From assembly GCF_014199525.1 (NCBI RefSeq), contig NZ_JACHNU010000001.1, positions 186,001 through 250,000 on the forward strand: a stretch of 64,000 nucleotides of DNA, in the 5' to 3' direction. Under the pieces are notes generated by a model. That model saw nothing but the letters and a program-made list of their open reading frames with translations. It was not told the DNA's origin and did not search any database. The position numbers were made by a program, and so were the translations under genes. Each line of letters begins with the position of its first letter. Within the stretch, counting starts at the first letter, position 1. Shown piece after piece: positions 53,309 to 60,431 of this stretch. This DNA comes from Conexibacter arvalis. Its GTDB lineage: Bacteria; Actinomycetota; Thermoleophilia; Solirubrobacterales; Solirubrobacteraceae.

Positions 53309-54751
53309 GTGGTCACGCCCGCGAACCCGCTCGAGCTCATCGACGGCCGCATCGCCACCCCCGCCGAGCGACTCCCCGGCCTGCTCGAGGACCCCGACGA
53401 CGGCAGTGCGCTCGGACCGCAGCGGGCGAGCGCCCCCAAGGCGGTCGAGCTGGCGCTCGCGGCCGCCGACCGCGCCTGGGAGGACGGCGGCTGGAGCGGG
53501 CTGCCGGTCGACGCGCGCGCCGCGGCGCTGGAGCGACTGGCCGACGGCCTCGCCGCCCGCGCCGAGGAGCTGGCGCTGCTCGACGCACTCGACAGTGGCG
53601 TGCCACTCGCGATTACGCGCGCGATCGCCGGCTCGCTGGCCGGCACGCTGCGGGCCGCGGCCGCCGAGGCGCGCGCCGCCGGCGAGGCGCGGCCGCTGGA
53701 GGCCGGCGGCCGGCGGGTCGAGGTGCTGCGGCTGCCGTGGGGCCCGGCGCTGCTGCTGACGCCGTGGAACGCCCCGGCGGCCGCCGCCGCGAGCAAGCTC
53801 GCCAACGCGCTCGCGGCCGGCTGCCCGGCGATCCTCAAGCCCTCCGAGCTGGCGCCCTCCTTCTCGCGCCCGCTCGCCGAGGCGGCCGTCGAGGCCGAGC
53901 TGCCGCCCGGCGCGCTGCAGATCGTCCACGGCGGCCCGGAGGTCGCGCAGCGGCTGCTCGGCGACCGGCGGGTGCGCGTCGTCGCGCTCACCGGCGGGCA
54001 GGCGACCGGCCGCGCCGTCGCGGCGGCGACGGCGGCGCGGATGGTTCCGCTGCAGCTCGAGCTGGGCGGCACCAACGCGGCGCTGGTCACCGACGACGCC
54101 GACCTCGGCGCCGCGGCCGAGGCGCTCGCCGCCGGCATGACGAAGCTCAACGGCCAGTGGTGCGAGGCGCCGCGGCGGATCCTCGTCGCCGCCGCGCGCC
54201 ACGACGAGCTGGTCTCCGCGCTGGAGGCGGCGCTCGCCGGCCGGACGGTCGGCAGCCTGCGCAACGAGGCGACCGACGTCGGCCCGCTCGCCCACCGCGA
54301 CCACCTCGCGCGCGTCCGCGCGCAGGTGGCGGCGCTCGGCGGCGAGGCGCTCACGCCGTCGCCGGCGCCGGAGGGCGACGGCTTCCACCTCAGCCCCGCG
54401 ATCGTCGTCGGGGCCCCGCCCGCGGCGGCCGGCGAGGAGATCTTCGGTCCGGTCGTCACCGTCCACCCGGTCGCCGACGACCACGAGGCGGTGCGGCTGG
54501 CCAACGCCAACGGCGACGGCCTCGCCGGCTACGTCTTCGCCGGCGACCGCGAGCGGGCCTTCGCGCTGGGGCGGCGGCTGCACGCCGGCGAGGTGCGGAT
54601 CGGCGGCACCAACCTGGTCGACCTCGCGCCCGGCTCGACGCAGTCGTTCTGGGGTACGAGCGGGCTCGGCGCGCACGGCGCCCGCCAGGTGCTGGAGGCC
54701 TTCCGCGGCAGCCGGATCGTCGGCGAGGAGGACCCCTCCCTGCCGCTGTGA
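53309..54751 (+). CDS. aldehyde dehydrogenase (NAD(P)-dependent)
   Basis: The 480-residue protein is an ALDH: LRLPWGPALLLTPWNAPAAAAASKLANAL near residue 140, LKPSELAPSFSRPLAEA near 175, VALTGGQATGRAVA near 230, the general base in LQLELGGTNAALV (Glu near 252) and the nucleophile in KLNGQWCEAPRRILV (Cys near 287), then EIFGPVVTVHPV near 380. The catalytic pair is intact. GTG 53309 with AGGAAGG 6 bases upstream is preferred over TTG 53303. It would oxidise an aldehyde from amine or alcohol breakdown, in keeping with the PuuA/PuuD-like genes 2.5 kb downstream. Confidence 0.88.
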   Translation: MVTPANPLELIDGRIATPAERLPGLLEDPDDGSALGPQRASAPKAVELALAAADRAWEDGGWSGLPVDARAAALERLADGLAARAEELALLDALDSGVPLAITRAIAGSLAGTLRAAAAEARAAGEARPLEAGGRRVEVLRLPWGPALLLTPWNAPAAAAASKLANALAAGCPAILKPSELAPSFSRPLAEAAVEAELPPGALQIVHGGPEVAQRLLGDRRVRVVALTGGQATGRAVAAATAARMVPLQLELGGTNAALVTDDADLGAAAEALAAGMTKLNGQWCEAPRRILVAAARHDELVSALEAALAGRTVGSLRNEATDVGPLAHRDHLARVRAQVAALGGEALTPSPAPEGDGFHLSPAIVVGAPPAAAGEEIFGPVVTVHPVADDHEAVRLANANGDGLAGYVFAGDRERAFALGRRLHAGEVRIGGTNLVDLAPGSTQSFWGTSGLGAHGARQVLEAFRGSRIVGEEDPSLPL

Positions 54752-54806
54752 CCGGCGCCGGCCGACCGCGCGGCGACTGCGGGTCAGCGGACCAGACTGC
54801 AGGCCA

Positions 54807-55514
54807 ATGCCCTCCAGCCCCGAATCCGACGGCGAGCCGCTGGTCGTCGCGCCGGCCTATGCCGTCGTCGTCGACCACCTGCGCCGCGCGATCCACCTCG
54901 GCCGCTACGCCCCCGGCGACAAGCTGCCGCCCGAGCGGACCTTCGCCCCCCAGCTCGGCGTCTCGCGCGTCACCCTGCGCGAGGCGATCCGCGTGCTGGA
55001 GGGCGAGGGCTACCTGACGACCCGCCGCGGCGCGACCGGCGGCGTGATCGTGCTCGGCCACGGCGTGCCGCGCGAGCAGCTGCTCGAGCAGGTGCGCGAG
55101 CGCCGCGACGAGATCGTCGCGCTGCTCCAGTTCCGGCTCGTCAACGAGCGGCTGGCGGCCGAGCGGGCGGCGACGCGGATCGAGCCGCAGCAGCTCGACG
55201 AGCTGGAGCGGACGATCGCCGAGCTGCGCGCGGCCGAGGCGATCGGCGCCTTCCGCCAGGCCGACTCGGCCTTCCACCTGACGATCGCCCAGGCGGCCGA
55301 CTGCGAGCTGCTGCGCAAGGCGGTCGAGGACGCGCGCGCGGCGATGTTCCTGCCACTCGACGCGATCGAGTACGAGCTGATCCGCGCCGCGACGCTGCGC
55401 GGCCACCAGCGCGTCCTCGCCGCGCTGCGCAGAGGCGACGCGGCCGCCGCCGGCCGCGCGATGGCCGCGCACGTCCGCGCCACCGAGCGCGAGCTCGACG
55501 CCGTCCTCGGCTAG
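54807..55514 (+). CDS. FadR-subfamily GntR transcriptional regulator
   Basis: The 235-residue regulator has an N-terminal GntR winged helix (DHLRRAIHLGRYAPGDKLPP, RTFAPQLGVSRVTLREAIRVLE, then a wing GYLTTRRGATGGVIV). The C-terminal FCD domain has the metal-binding pattern: an Asp and His in FRQADSAFHLTIAQAA (about 156-160), RGHQRVLAALRRGD (His about 202) and AAHVRATERELDA (His about 224). Such regulators sense small carboxylates bound to a metal. It lies between the aldehyde dehydrogenase gene and the PuuD-like operon, both with an AAAGCATCAA word in their leaders. It starts 55 bp after the former. Confidence 0.87.
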   Translation: MPSSPESDGEPLVVAPAYAVVVDHLRRAIHLGRYAPGDKLPPERTFAPQLGVSRVTLREAIRVLEGEGYLTTRRGATGGVIVLGHGVPREQLLEQVRERRDEIVALLQFRLVNERLAAERAATRIEPQQLDELERTIAELRAAEAIGAFRQADSAFHLTIAQAADCELLRKAVEDARAAMFLPLDAIEYELIRAATLRGHQRVLAALRRGDAAAAGRAMAAHVRATERELDAVLG

Positions 55515-55530
55515 CGCCCGCCCACGCCCC

Positions 55531-55620
55531 GCGCCGCCCGCCCGCAGCCCTCCGCGCGCCGCCCGCAGCCCTCCGCGCGCCGCCCGTCCACACCCCGCGC
55601 CGCCCGTCCGCATCCCTCCG
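55531..55620. repeat. about four tandem copies of a 21-23-bp G+C-rich unit
   Basis: Four adjacent units of the form GCGCCGCCCG-YCCGC-NNCCCTCC (first near 55531, then near 55555, 55576 and 55598) differ by a few bases; the third is most changed. They lie just after the FadR-type gene stop at 55514. The array is not coding on the plus strand. It may be a simple tandem-repeat expansion or a site of recombination. Confidence 0.6.
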
Positions 55621-55677
55621 CGCCGGCTCGCCGCCCGCCGGCCGGGCCGCCTTCGCGATCCCGGGGGTCGCGGCCAT

Positions 55678-55687
55678 AAAGCATCAA
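55678..55687. promoter_or_regulatory. AAAGCATCAA word upstream of the PuuD-like operon
   Basis: This is identical over 10 bp to 53217-53226. It lies next to TATAAA at 55691-55696, a plausible -10, so a bound regulator would overlap the promoter. The nearby FadR-type gene is the natural candidate. Confidence 0.4.
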
Positions 55688-55754
55688 TGGTATAAACCTC
55701 ATGCCAATTGGCGGGCGCGTTCGTCGCGGCCCGCCCGAGCGGAGAGGGAGCACG

Positions 55755-55820
55755 ATGGGCGCACGGCGGCGGTCGACAGCGGACGGGCGGAGCGACGGGA
55801 GCGCTCCGCGGGCGCGATGA
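55755..55820 (+). CDS. 21-codon leader ORF coupled to the PuuD-like gene
   Basis: ATG 55755 follows an excellent GGAGAGGGAG site (55741-55750). The frame gives 21 residues, six of them Arg (starting MGARRRSTADG), and stops at TGA 55818-55820, which overlaps the ATG of the next gene by the usual ATGA. It could be a translated leader that couples or regulates the next gene. The large gene itself has no clear ribosome site of its own, which supports the idea. Confidence 0.4.
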   Translation: MGARRRSTADGRSDGSAPRAR

Positions 55821-56614
55821 GCGCGCTCGCCTCCGCGGGGCCGGTCGCGGCAGCCGCGCGGCCGGCCGCCCCGCTGGTCGGGATCACCGGCCCGCGCCTG
55901 CACGCGGCCGAGATCTCGACGACGCCGCAGATCCTGCTCCACGCCTACTGCGACGCCCACTACGTCTTCTACCCGCAGGCGGTCGCGCGGGCCGGCGGCC
56001 TGCCGGTCCACCTGCCGCGGGAGGCCGACCCGGAGGCGGTCGTCGCGCGGCTCGACGCGCTCGTCGTCGCCGGCGGCCAGGACGTCGACCCGCGCCGCTA
56101 CGGCAGCCAGCCGACGCCGACCAGCTCGAGAGTCGACCCCGGCCGCGACTCCTTCGAGCTGGCGCTGATCGAGGCGGCGCTCGCGCGCGGCCTGCCGCTG
56201 CTCGGGATCTGCCGCGGCATGCAGCTGCTCAACGTCGCCCGCGGCGGCACGCTGATCGACGACCTGCCGCCGGTGCAGGCGGTCGAGCACACGCTCGTGA
56301 TCTACCCGCCCGAGGTCCGCGTCCACGCCGTCGAGCTGGCGCCCGGGACGGCGCTGCACGACATCTACGGGCCGCGGATCGAGGTCAACAGCTTCCACCA
56401 CCAGGGGATCGGCGCGCTCGGCGCCGGGCTCGCGGTCGCCGGCACCGCGCCCGACGGGATCGTCGAGGCGGTCGAGCTGCCGTCGGCGTGCGCGATCGGC
56501 GTCCAGTGGCACCCGGAGATGCTGCCGGGCACCGATCCCCTGTTCCATTGGCTGCTGCGACAGGCCACCGACCACGAGGCGCGCGCCGCGCGCCAGGAGA
56601 GGAGAGCTCGATGA
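55817..56614 (+). CDS. class I glutamine amidotransferase-like gamma-glutamyl hydrolase (PuuD-like)
   Basis: The 265-residue protein has the class I amidotransferase triad: the nucleophile in LLGICRGMQLLNVARGG (Cys near 135), and the His and Glu in CAIGVQWHPEMLPG (about 234-236). A GGQDVDPRRYG motif near residue 80 and VNSFHHQGI near 195 are typical of PuuD (gamma-glutamyl-GABA hydrolase, about 254 residues). It releases glutamate from gamma-glutamyl amides. An ATGA overlap couples it to the SDR gene, with a GlnA-like synthetase after that, so the genes probably belong to one gamma-glutamylation pathway. Confidence 0.86.
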   Translation: MSALASAGPVAAAARPAAPLVGITGPRLHAAEISTTPQILLHAYCDAHYVFYPQAVARAGGLPVHLPREADPEAVVARLDALVVAGGQDVDPRRYGSQPTPTSSRVDPGRDSFELALIEAALARGLPLLGICRGMQLLNVARGGTLIDDLPPVQAVEHTLVIYPPEVRVHAVELAPGTALHDIYGPRIEVNSFHHQGIGALGAGLAVAGTAPDGIVEAVELPSACAIGVQWHPEMLPGTDPLFHWLLRQATDHEARAARQERRAR

Positions 56615-57414
56615 GCACCATCGCAACGCCGGAGCGCCGCGTCGACGGCGCCCGCCATCTCGGCAAGGTCGCGCTCGTGACCGGCGCCGCCTCCGGCATC
56701 GGCCGGGGGATCGCGCTGCGGCTGGCGCGCGAGGGGGCTCAGGTCGCCTGCCTCGACCTCAACGGCGACGGGGTGCGCGAGTCGGCGGCCGCGATCGAGC
56801 GCGAGCTCGGCGGCGGCCGCGCGCTGGCGCTCGACGTCGACGTGCGCGACCGCGCGCGCGTGCGCGCGGCGGTCGAGCGGACGGTCGCCGAGCTGGGCAG
56901 GCTCGACCAGCTCGTCAACGCGGCCGGGATGCTGACGATGACCGGCTTCGCCGACCTCACCGACGAGGAGTGGGACCGGACGATCGACGTCAACCTCAAG
57001 GGCTGCTTCGTGCTCGCGCAGGAGGCGGCGAAGGCGCTGACGCCGCGCACCGGCGCGATCGTCAACATCACGACGGTCGAGGCCGACGTGGTCGTGAGCT
57101 CGACCGGCCACTGCCAGCCCCATTACAACGCATCGAAGGGCGGGCTGAGAATCCTCACGAAGGCGCTCGCCGCCGAGCTGAGCGACCGCGGCATCCGCGT
57201 CAACGCCGTCGCCCCCGGCGTCGTCGACACGCCGCTGACCGGGATCGACCTCCACTCGCCGGAGGCGTGGGCCTTCATGGAGCAGCGGGTCCTGATCAAG
57301 CGGCTCGGGCAGCCCGACGACATCGCCGCGGCCGTCTCGTTCCTGCTCTCCGACGACGCCTCCTACATCACCGGCGCGCAGCTGCCGGTCGACGGCGGGT
57401 GGCTGGTCCGATGA
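56611..57414 (+). CDS. SDR-family oxidoreductase
   Basis: The 267-residue SDR has VTGAASGIG near residue 25, an Asp in VACLDLNGDG suggesting NAD, NAAGMLTMTGF near 108 and a GAIVNITTVEADVV strand followed by HYNASKGGLRI (Tyr and Lys near 173-177). The spacing between the Thr/Ser strand and Tyr is about four residues longer than the classical 13, with a GHCQPH segment before the Tyr. It ends with ITGAQLPVDGGWLVR. It overlaps its neighbours by 4 bp. It may oxidise an alcohol or amino alcohol intermediate of the gamma-glutamyl route. Confidence 0.85.
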   Translation: MSTIATPERRVDGARHLGKVALVTGAASGIGRGIALRLAREGAQVACLDLNGDGVRESAAAIERELGGGRALALDVDVRDRARVRAAVERTVAELGRLDQLVNAAGMLTMTGFADLTDEEWDRTIDVNLKGCFVLAQEAAKALTPRTGAIVNITTVEADVVVSSTGHCQPHYNASKGGLRILTKALAAELSDRGIRVNAVAPGVVDTPLTGIDLHSPEAWAFMEQRVLIKRLGQPDDIAAAVSFLLSDDASYITGAQLPVDGGWLVR

Positions 57415-58778
57415 CGGCGCTCCAGGAGATGCCCGGTCGGCTGGCGCTCGACGAGCTGGAGGCGGCCGGGATCGAGACCGTGATCGTCGCCGCCCCCGAC
57501 ATGCAGGGCCGGCTGTTCGGGCGCCGGATGTCGCCGGCCCAGCTGCGCCGGCGCCTCGACGGGATCGACCTCTGCACCTGCACGCTGGCGTGGGACATCG
57601 ACCAGTCGCTCGAGCTGCAGGTCGACTACGCCGGCTTTCACACCGGCTGGCAGGACATGCGCCTCGTCCCCGACCCGGCGACGCTGCGGCGGCTCGGCTG
57701 GCTGGAGGGGGTCGCGCTCTGCTTCGGCGACCTGCGCGACGACGAGGGGGCGACCGTCCCGATCGGCCCACGGGCGATGCTGCAGGGCCAGATCGAGCGG
57801 CTCGCGCAGCTCGGCTACGAGGCGCGGATCGGCAGCGAGCTGGAGTTCTACCTCTACCGCGGCACCCCCACGGAGGCGCGCGCCGCCGGCTACCGCGGGC
57901 TGACGCCGACGACCGAGCACCACGCCGACTACCTGATCTCGCCGGGGAACCTGATGGAGCCGTTCTTCGGCCGGCTGCGCCGCGGGCTGGAGGCATCGGG
58001 CGTCGAGCTGGAGCTGGAGCAGGGCGAGTGGGGGCTCGGCCAGTGGGAGGTCAACATGCGCTACGGGCCGCCGCTGGAGGCGGCCGACCGCCACGCGCTG
58101 TTCAAGCTCGCGACGAAGGAGGTGGCGACGCTGGAGGGACTGTGCGCGACCTTCATGGCCCGCCCCTCCAACGAGGCGATCGGCTCCTCCGGCCACGTCC
58201 ACCTTTCGCTGCTCGACCGCGACGGCGGCGCGGCCTTCCACGACGGCGACGGCGAGCGCGGCCTGTCGGCGGCCTACCGGGCGGCGGTCGGCGGCGTGCT
58301 CGACCACGCCGCCGAGTTCATGGCCTGGTACGCGCCGACCGTCAACTCCTACCGCCGCGCCTCGCGCGACGAGCTGGTCGCCGGCGCCGGGGCGACGTGG
58401 GGCTACGACAACCGCACGACGACCGTCCGGACGGTCGGGGCGACGCCCGAGAGCCTGCGGCTGGAGCTGCGGCTCCCCGGCGCAGACGGCAACCCGTACC
58501 TCGTCTTCGCCGCGCTGCTGGCGAGCGTCGCCGACGGCCTCGAGCGCCAGCTCGACCCCGGTCCGCCGGTGCGGGGCAACGCCTACGAGCAGGAGCGCCG
58601 CCCGCTGCCGGCCGACCTCGCCGCGGCGGCGGCCGCGCTGCGCGGCAGCGCCGAGGCCCGCGCCGCCTTCGGCGACGTCGCCGTCGACCACTACGCCGCG
58701 GTCGCCGAGCACGAGTGGGAGCAGTTCATGGCGGTCGTCGGCGAGTGGGAGATCGCTCGCTACTTCGAGCAGATCTGA
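57411..58778 (+). CDS. glutamine-synthetase-like gamma-glutamyl-amine synthetase (PuuA-like)
   Basis: The 455-residue protein is a type I-like glutamine synthetase homologue: an N-terminal beta-grasp part, then RIGSELEFYLYRG near residue 143, GEWGLGQWEVNMRYGPPLEAAD near 204, SSGHVHLSLLD near 260, APTVNSYRRASRDE near 308, TWGYDNRTTTVRTVG near 330 and LELRLPGADGNPYLVFAA near 350. No adenylylation-site loop is evident. With a PuuD-like hydrolase and an amino-acid permease beside it, gamma-glutamylation of an amine or polyamine is more likely than ammonia assimilation. It starts by ATGA overlap and ends 112 bp before the permease start, with a strong inverted repeat between. Confidence 0.87.
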   Translation: MTALQEMPGRLALDELEAAGIETVIVAAPDMQGRLFGRRMSPAQLRRRLDGIDLCTCTLAWDIDQSLELQVDYAGFHTGWQDMRLVPDPATLRRLGWLEGVALCFGDLRDDEGATVPIGPRAMLQGQIERLAQLGYEARIGSELEFYLYRGTPTEARAAGYRGLTPTTEHHADYLISPGNLMEPFFGRLRRGLEASGVELELEQGEWGLGQWEVNMRYGPPLEAADRHALFKLATKEVATLEGLCATFMARPSNEAIGSSGHVHLSLLDRDGGAAFHDGDGERGLSAAYRAAVGGVLDHAAEFMAWYAPTVNSYRRASRDELVAGAGATWGYDNRTTTVRTVGATPESLRLELRLPGADGNPYLVFAALLASVADGLERQLDPGPPVRGNAYEQERRPLPADLAAAAAALRGSAEARAAFGDVAVDHYAAVAEHEWEQFMAVVGEWEIARYFEQI

Positions 58779-58789
58779 GGGAGCCATGT

Positions 58790-58836
58790 GGAATGAAGAT
58801 CAGTCCTTGACAATGGACTGATCTTTATTCCATACT
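58790..58836 (+). promoter_or_regulatory. A+T-rich 17-bp inverted repeat around a consensus -35
   Basis: GGAATGAAGATCAGTCC (58790-58806) and GGACTGATCTTTATTCC (58815-58831) pair at 16 of 17 positions; the exception is a G-T pair. The 8-nt loop TTGACAAT begins with a perfect -35 hexamer (58807-58812). After 18 bp comes CATACT (58831-58836), a 4/6 match to the -10. The GC content of this element is far below that of its surroundings. It would drive the permease gene, and a bound repressor or hairpin would control it. Confidence 0.6.
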
Positions 58837-58890
58837 CGCCCCGACGCGCGGCCGTTGGGGCCGCCGCCTTTCTCGGAGGGAGAGAGCGTG

Positions 58891-60363
58891 ATGGAGACGA
58901 CGACGGTCGAGTCGCCGCCTGCCCGACACCAGCTCGAGCGCGGCGCGATGGGGGTCGGAAGCATCGTCTTCCTGGTCGTCGCGACCGCGGCGCCGCTGAG
59001 CGCGATGGCGACCGCGATGCCGGTCGCGGTCGCACTCGGCAACGGCGTCGGCGCGCCCGGCGCCTACCTCGTCGTCGCGCTCGTGCTGGCGCTGTTCGCC
59101 GTCGGCTACGCGGCGATGAGCCGGCAGCTGACCAACCCCGGAGCCTTCTTCGCCTACGTCGCCGCCGGCCTCGGTCCGCGGCTCGGGATGGCGGCCGGCT
59201 TCGTCGCGCTGCTCGCCTACAACATGCTCGTCCTCTACGTCGTCGGCCTCGTCGGCTTCTTCGCCCACCAGACCTTCGCCTCCGAGCTGAGCGTCGACAT
59301 CCCGTGGGAGATCTTCTCCTTCGGCCTGCTCGCCTTCGCGCTGGTCGTCGGCATCCTTGGGATCGAGCTCAACGCCCGCGTGCTCGGGACGCTGCTGATC
59401 GCCGAGACGGCGCTGCTGCTGGTGCTCGCCGTCGCGACGCTCGTGACCGAGGGCCCGGGCGCCTATCCGCTCCAGTCGGTCAGCCCCGACGAGATCTTCA
59501 GCGGCGCCGTCGGGATCGGCTTCACCTTCGTCTTCATCTCCTTCATCGGCTTCGAGGCGACGGCGATCTTCGGCGAGGAGGCGAAGGAGCCGCGCCGCAC
59601 CGTCCCGCGCGCGACGATGATCGCGATCGCCTTCATCGGCATCGTCTACCTGCTGTCGTCGTGGTCGATCATCGCCGCCTCGGGCGGCGCCGACGCGCAG
59701 GCCGCCGCGCTCGCCGACCCGGGGACGTTCGTCTTCGCCGCGGCCGGCTCGGTGCTCGGCGGCTGGGCCGTCCACCTGATGAACTGGCTGCTGCTGACGA
59801 GCTTGATCGCGGTCCTGATGGCGATCCACAACATGGCGACCCGCTACATCTTCGCGTTCGGCCGCGAGGGGGTCCTGCCGCGCCGGCTCGGCGAGACCCA
59901 TCCGCGCCGCCGCACGCCCTACGTCGCCGCCTGCGCCCAGGCCGGCTTCGTCGCCGTCGTCGTCGCGATCTACGCGCTCGCCGGCGCCGAGCCGTACCTC
60001 GACCTCGGCAACCAGACCGCCGGCGTCGGCGCGCTCGGCGTGATCGGGCTGATGGCCGTCACCTCGATCGCGGTCGTCGCCTTCTTCTGGCGCCGCCCCG
60101 ACCGCAGCCTCTGGCGCCACGTCGTCGCCCCGGGCCTCGCGGCGCTCGGCCTGCTGACCGCCTGCTGCCTGATCGTCGACAACTACTCGCTCCTGACCGG
60201 CAGCACCTCCAGCGTCGTCAACGCGCTGCCGTGGCTGCTCGTCGTCGCCGCGGCGATCGGCTTCGTCGTCGGCTGGAAGCGGCCGCCGCGCGCGCCGCTC
60301 GACGTCTTCGCCGAGGACGCCGAGGAGCCCGCGACCGCGCCGCCGGCGGCGGCGGCGCGCTGA
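58891..60363 (+). CDS. APC-family amino acid/amine permease
   Basis: The 490-residue membrane protein has about 12 segments and APC motifs: GVGSIVFLVVATAAPLSAMATAMPVAV in TM1, YAAMSRQLTNPGAFFAYVAAGLG near residue 75, GIGFTFVFISFIGFEATAIFGEEAKEP near 220 (TM6 with the conserved EExxxP) and MATRYIFAFGREGVLPRRLGETHPRR near 315. The family takes up amino acids and polyamines with protons. It follows the PuuA-like gene, so it probably imports the amine that is glutamylated. ATG 58891 has GGAGGGAGAGAG before it; the GTG 3 bases earlier is also possible. Confidence 0.87.
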   Translation: METTTVESPPARHQLERGAMGVGSIVFLVVATAAPLSAMATAMPVAVALGNGVGAPGAYLVVALVLALFAVGYAAMSRQLTNPGAFFAYVAAGLGPRLGMAAGFVALLAYNMLVLYVVGLVGFFAHQTFASELSVDIPWEIFSFGLLAFALVVGILGIELNARVLGTLLIAETALLLVLAVATLVTEGPGAYPLQSVSPDEIFSGAVGIGFTFVFISFIGFEATAIFGEEAKEPRRTVPRATMIAIAFIGIVYLLSSWSIIAASGGADAQAAALADPGTFVFAAAGSVLGGWAVHLMNWLLLTSLIAVLMAIHNMATRYIFAFGREGVLPRRLGETHPRRRTPYVAACAQAGFVAVVVAIYALAGAEPYLDLGNQTAGVGALGVIGLMAVTSIAVVAFFWRRPDRSLWRHVVAPGLAALGLLTACCLIVDNYSLLTGSTSSVVNALPWLLVVAAAIGFVVGWKRPPRAPLDVFAEDAEEPATAPPAAAAR

Positions 60364-60431
60364 GCAAGCGCGGGCGGCCGCCGCTCCGGTCCGACGACGG
60401 CGCCGCGGTCGGGCCGCGCGCCGTCGTCCGG

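Larger units (their letters stand above)
55515..55754. other. 240-bp leader before the PuuD-like operon
   Basis: After the tandem repeats, 55675-55705 becomes A+T-rich and holds the AAAGCATCAA word at 55678-55687 and TATAAA-like sequence (TATAAACCTC) at 55691. The last bases before 55755 carry a GAGAGGGAG ribosome site. I see no gene in the gap apart from the short leader frame that follows it. Confidence 0.5.

Noticed and set aside
57411-58778. Housekeeping glutamine synthetase
   Set aside because: The operon with PuuD-like, SDR and permease genes and the absence of the adenylylation loop favour a gamma-glutamyl-amine synthetase.
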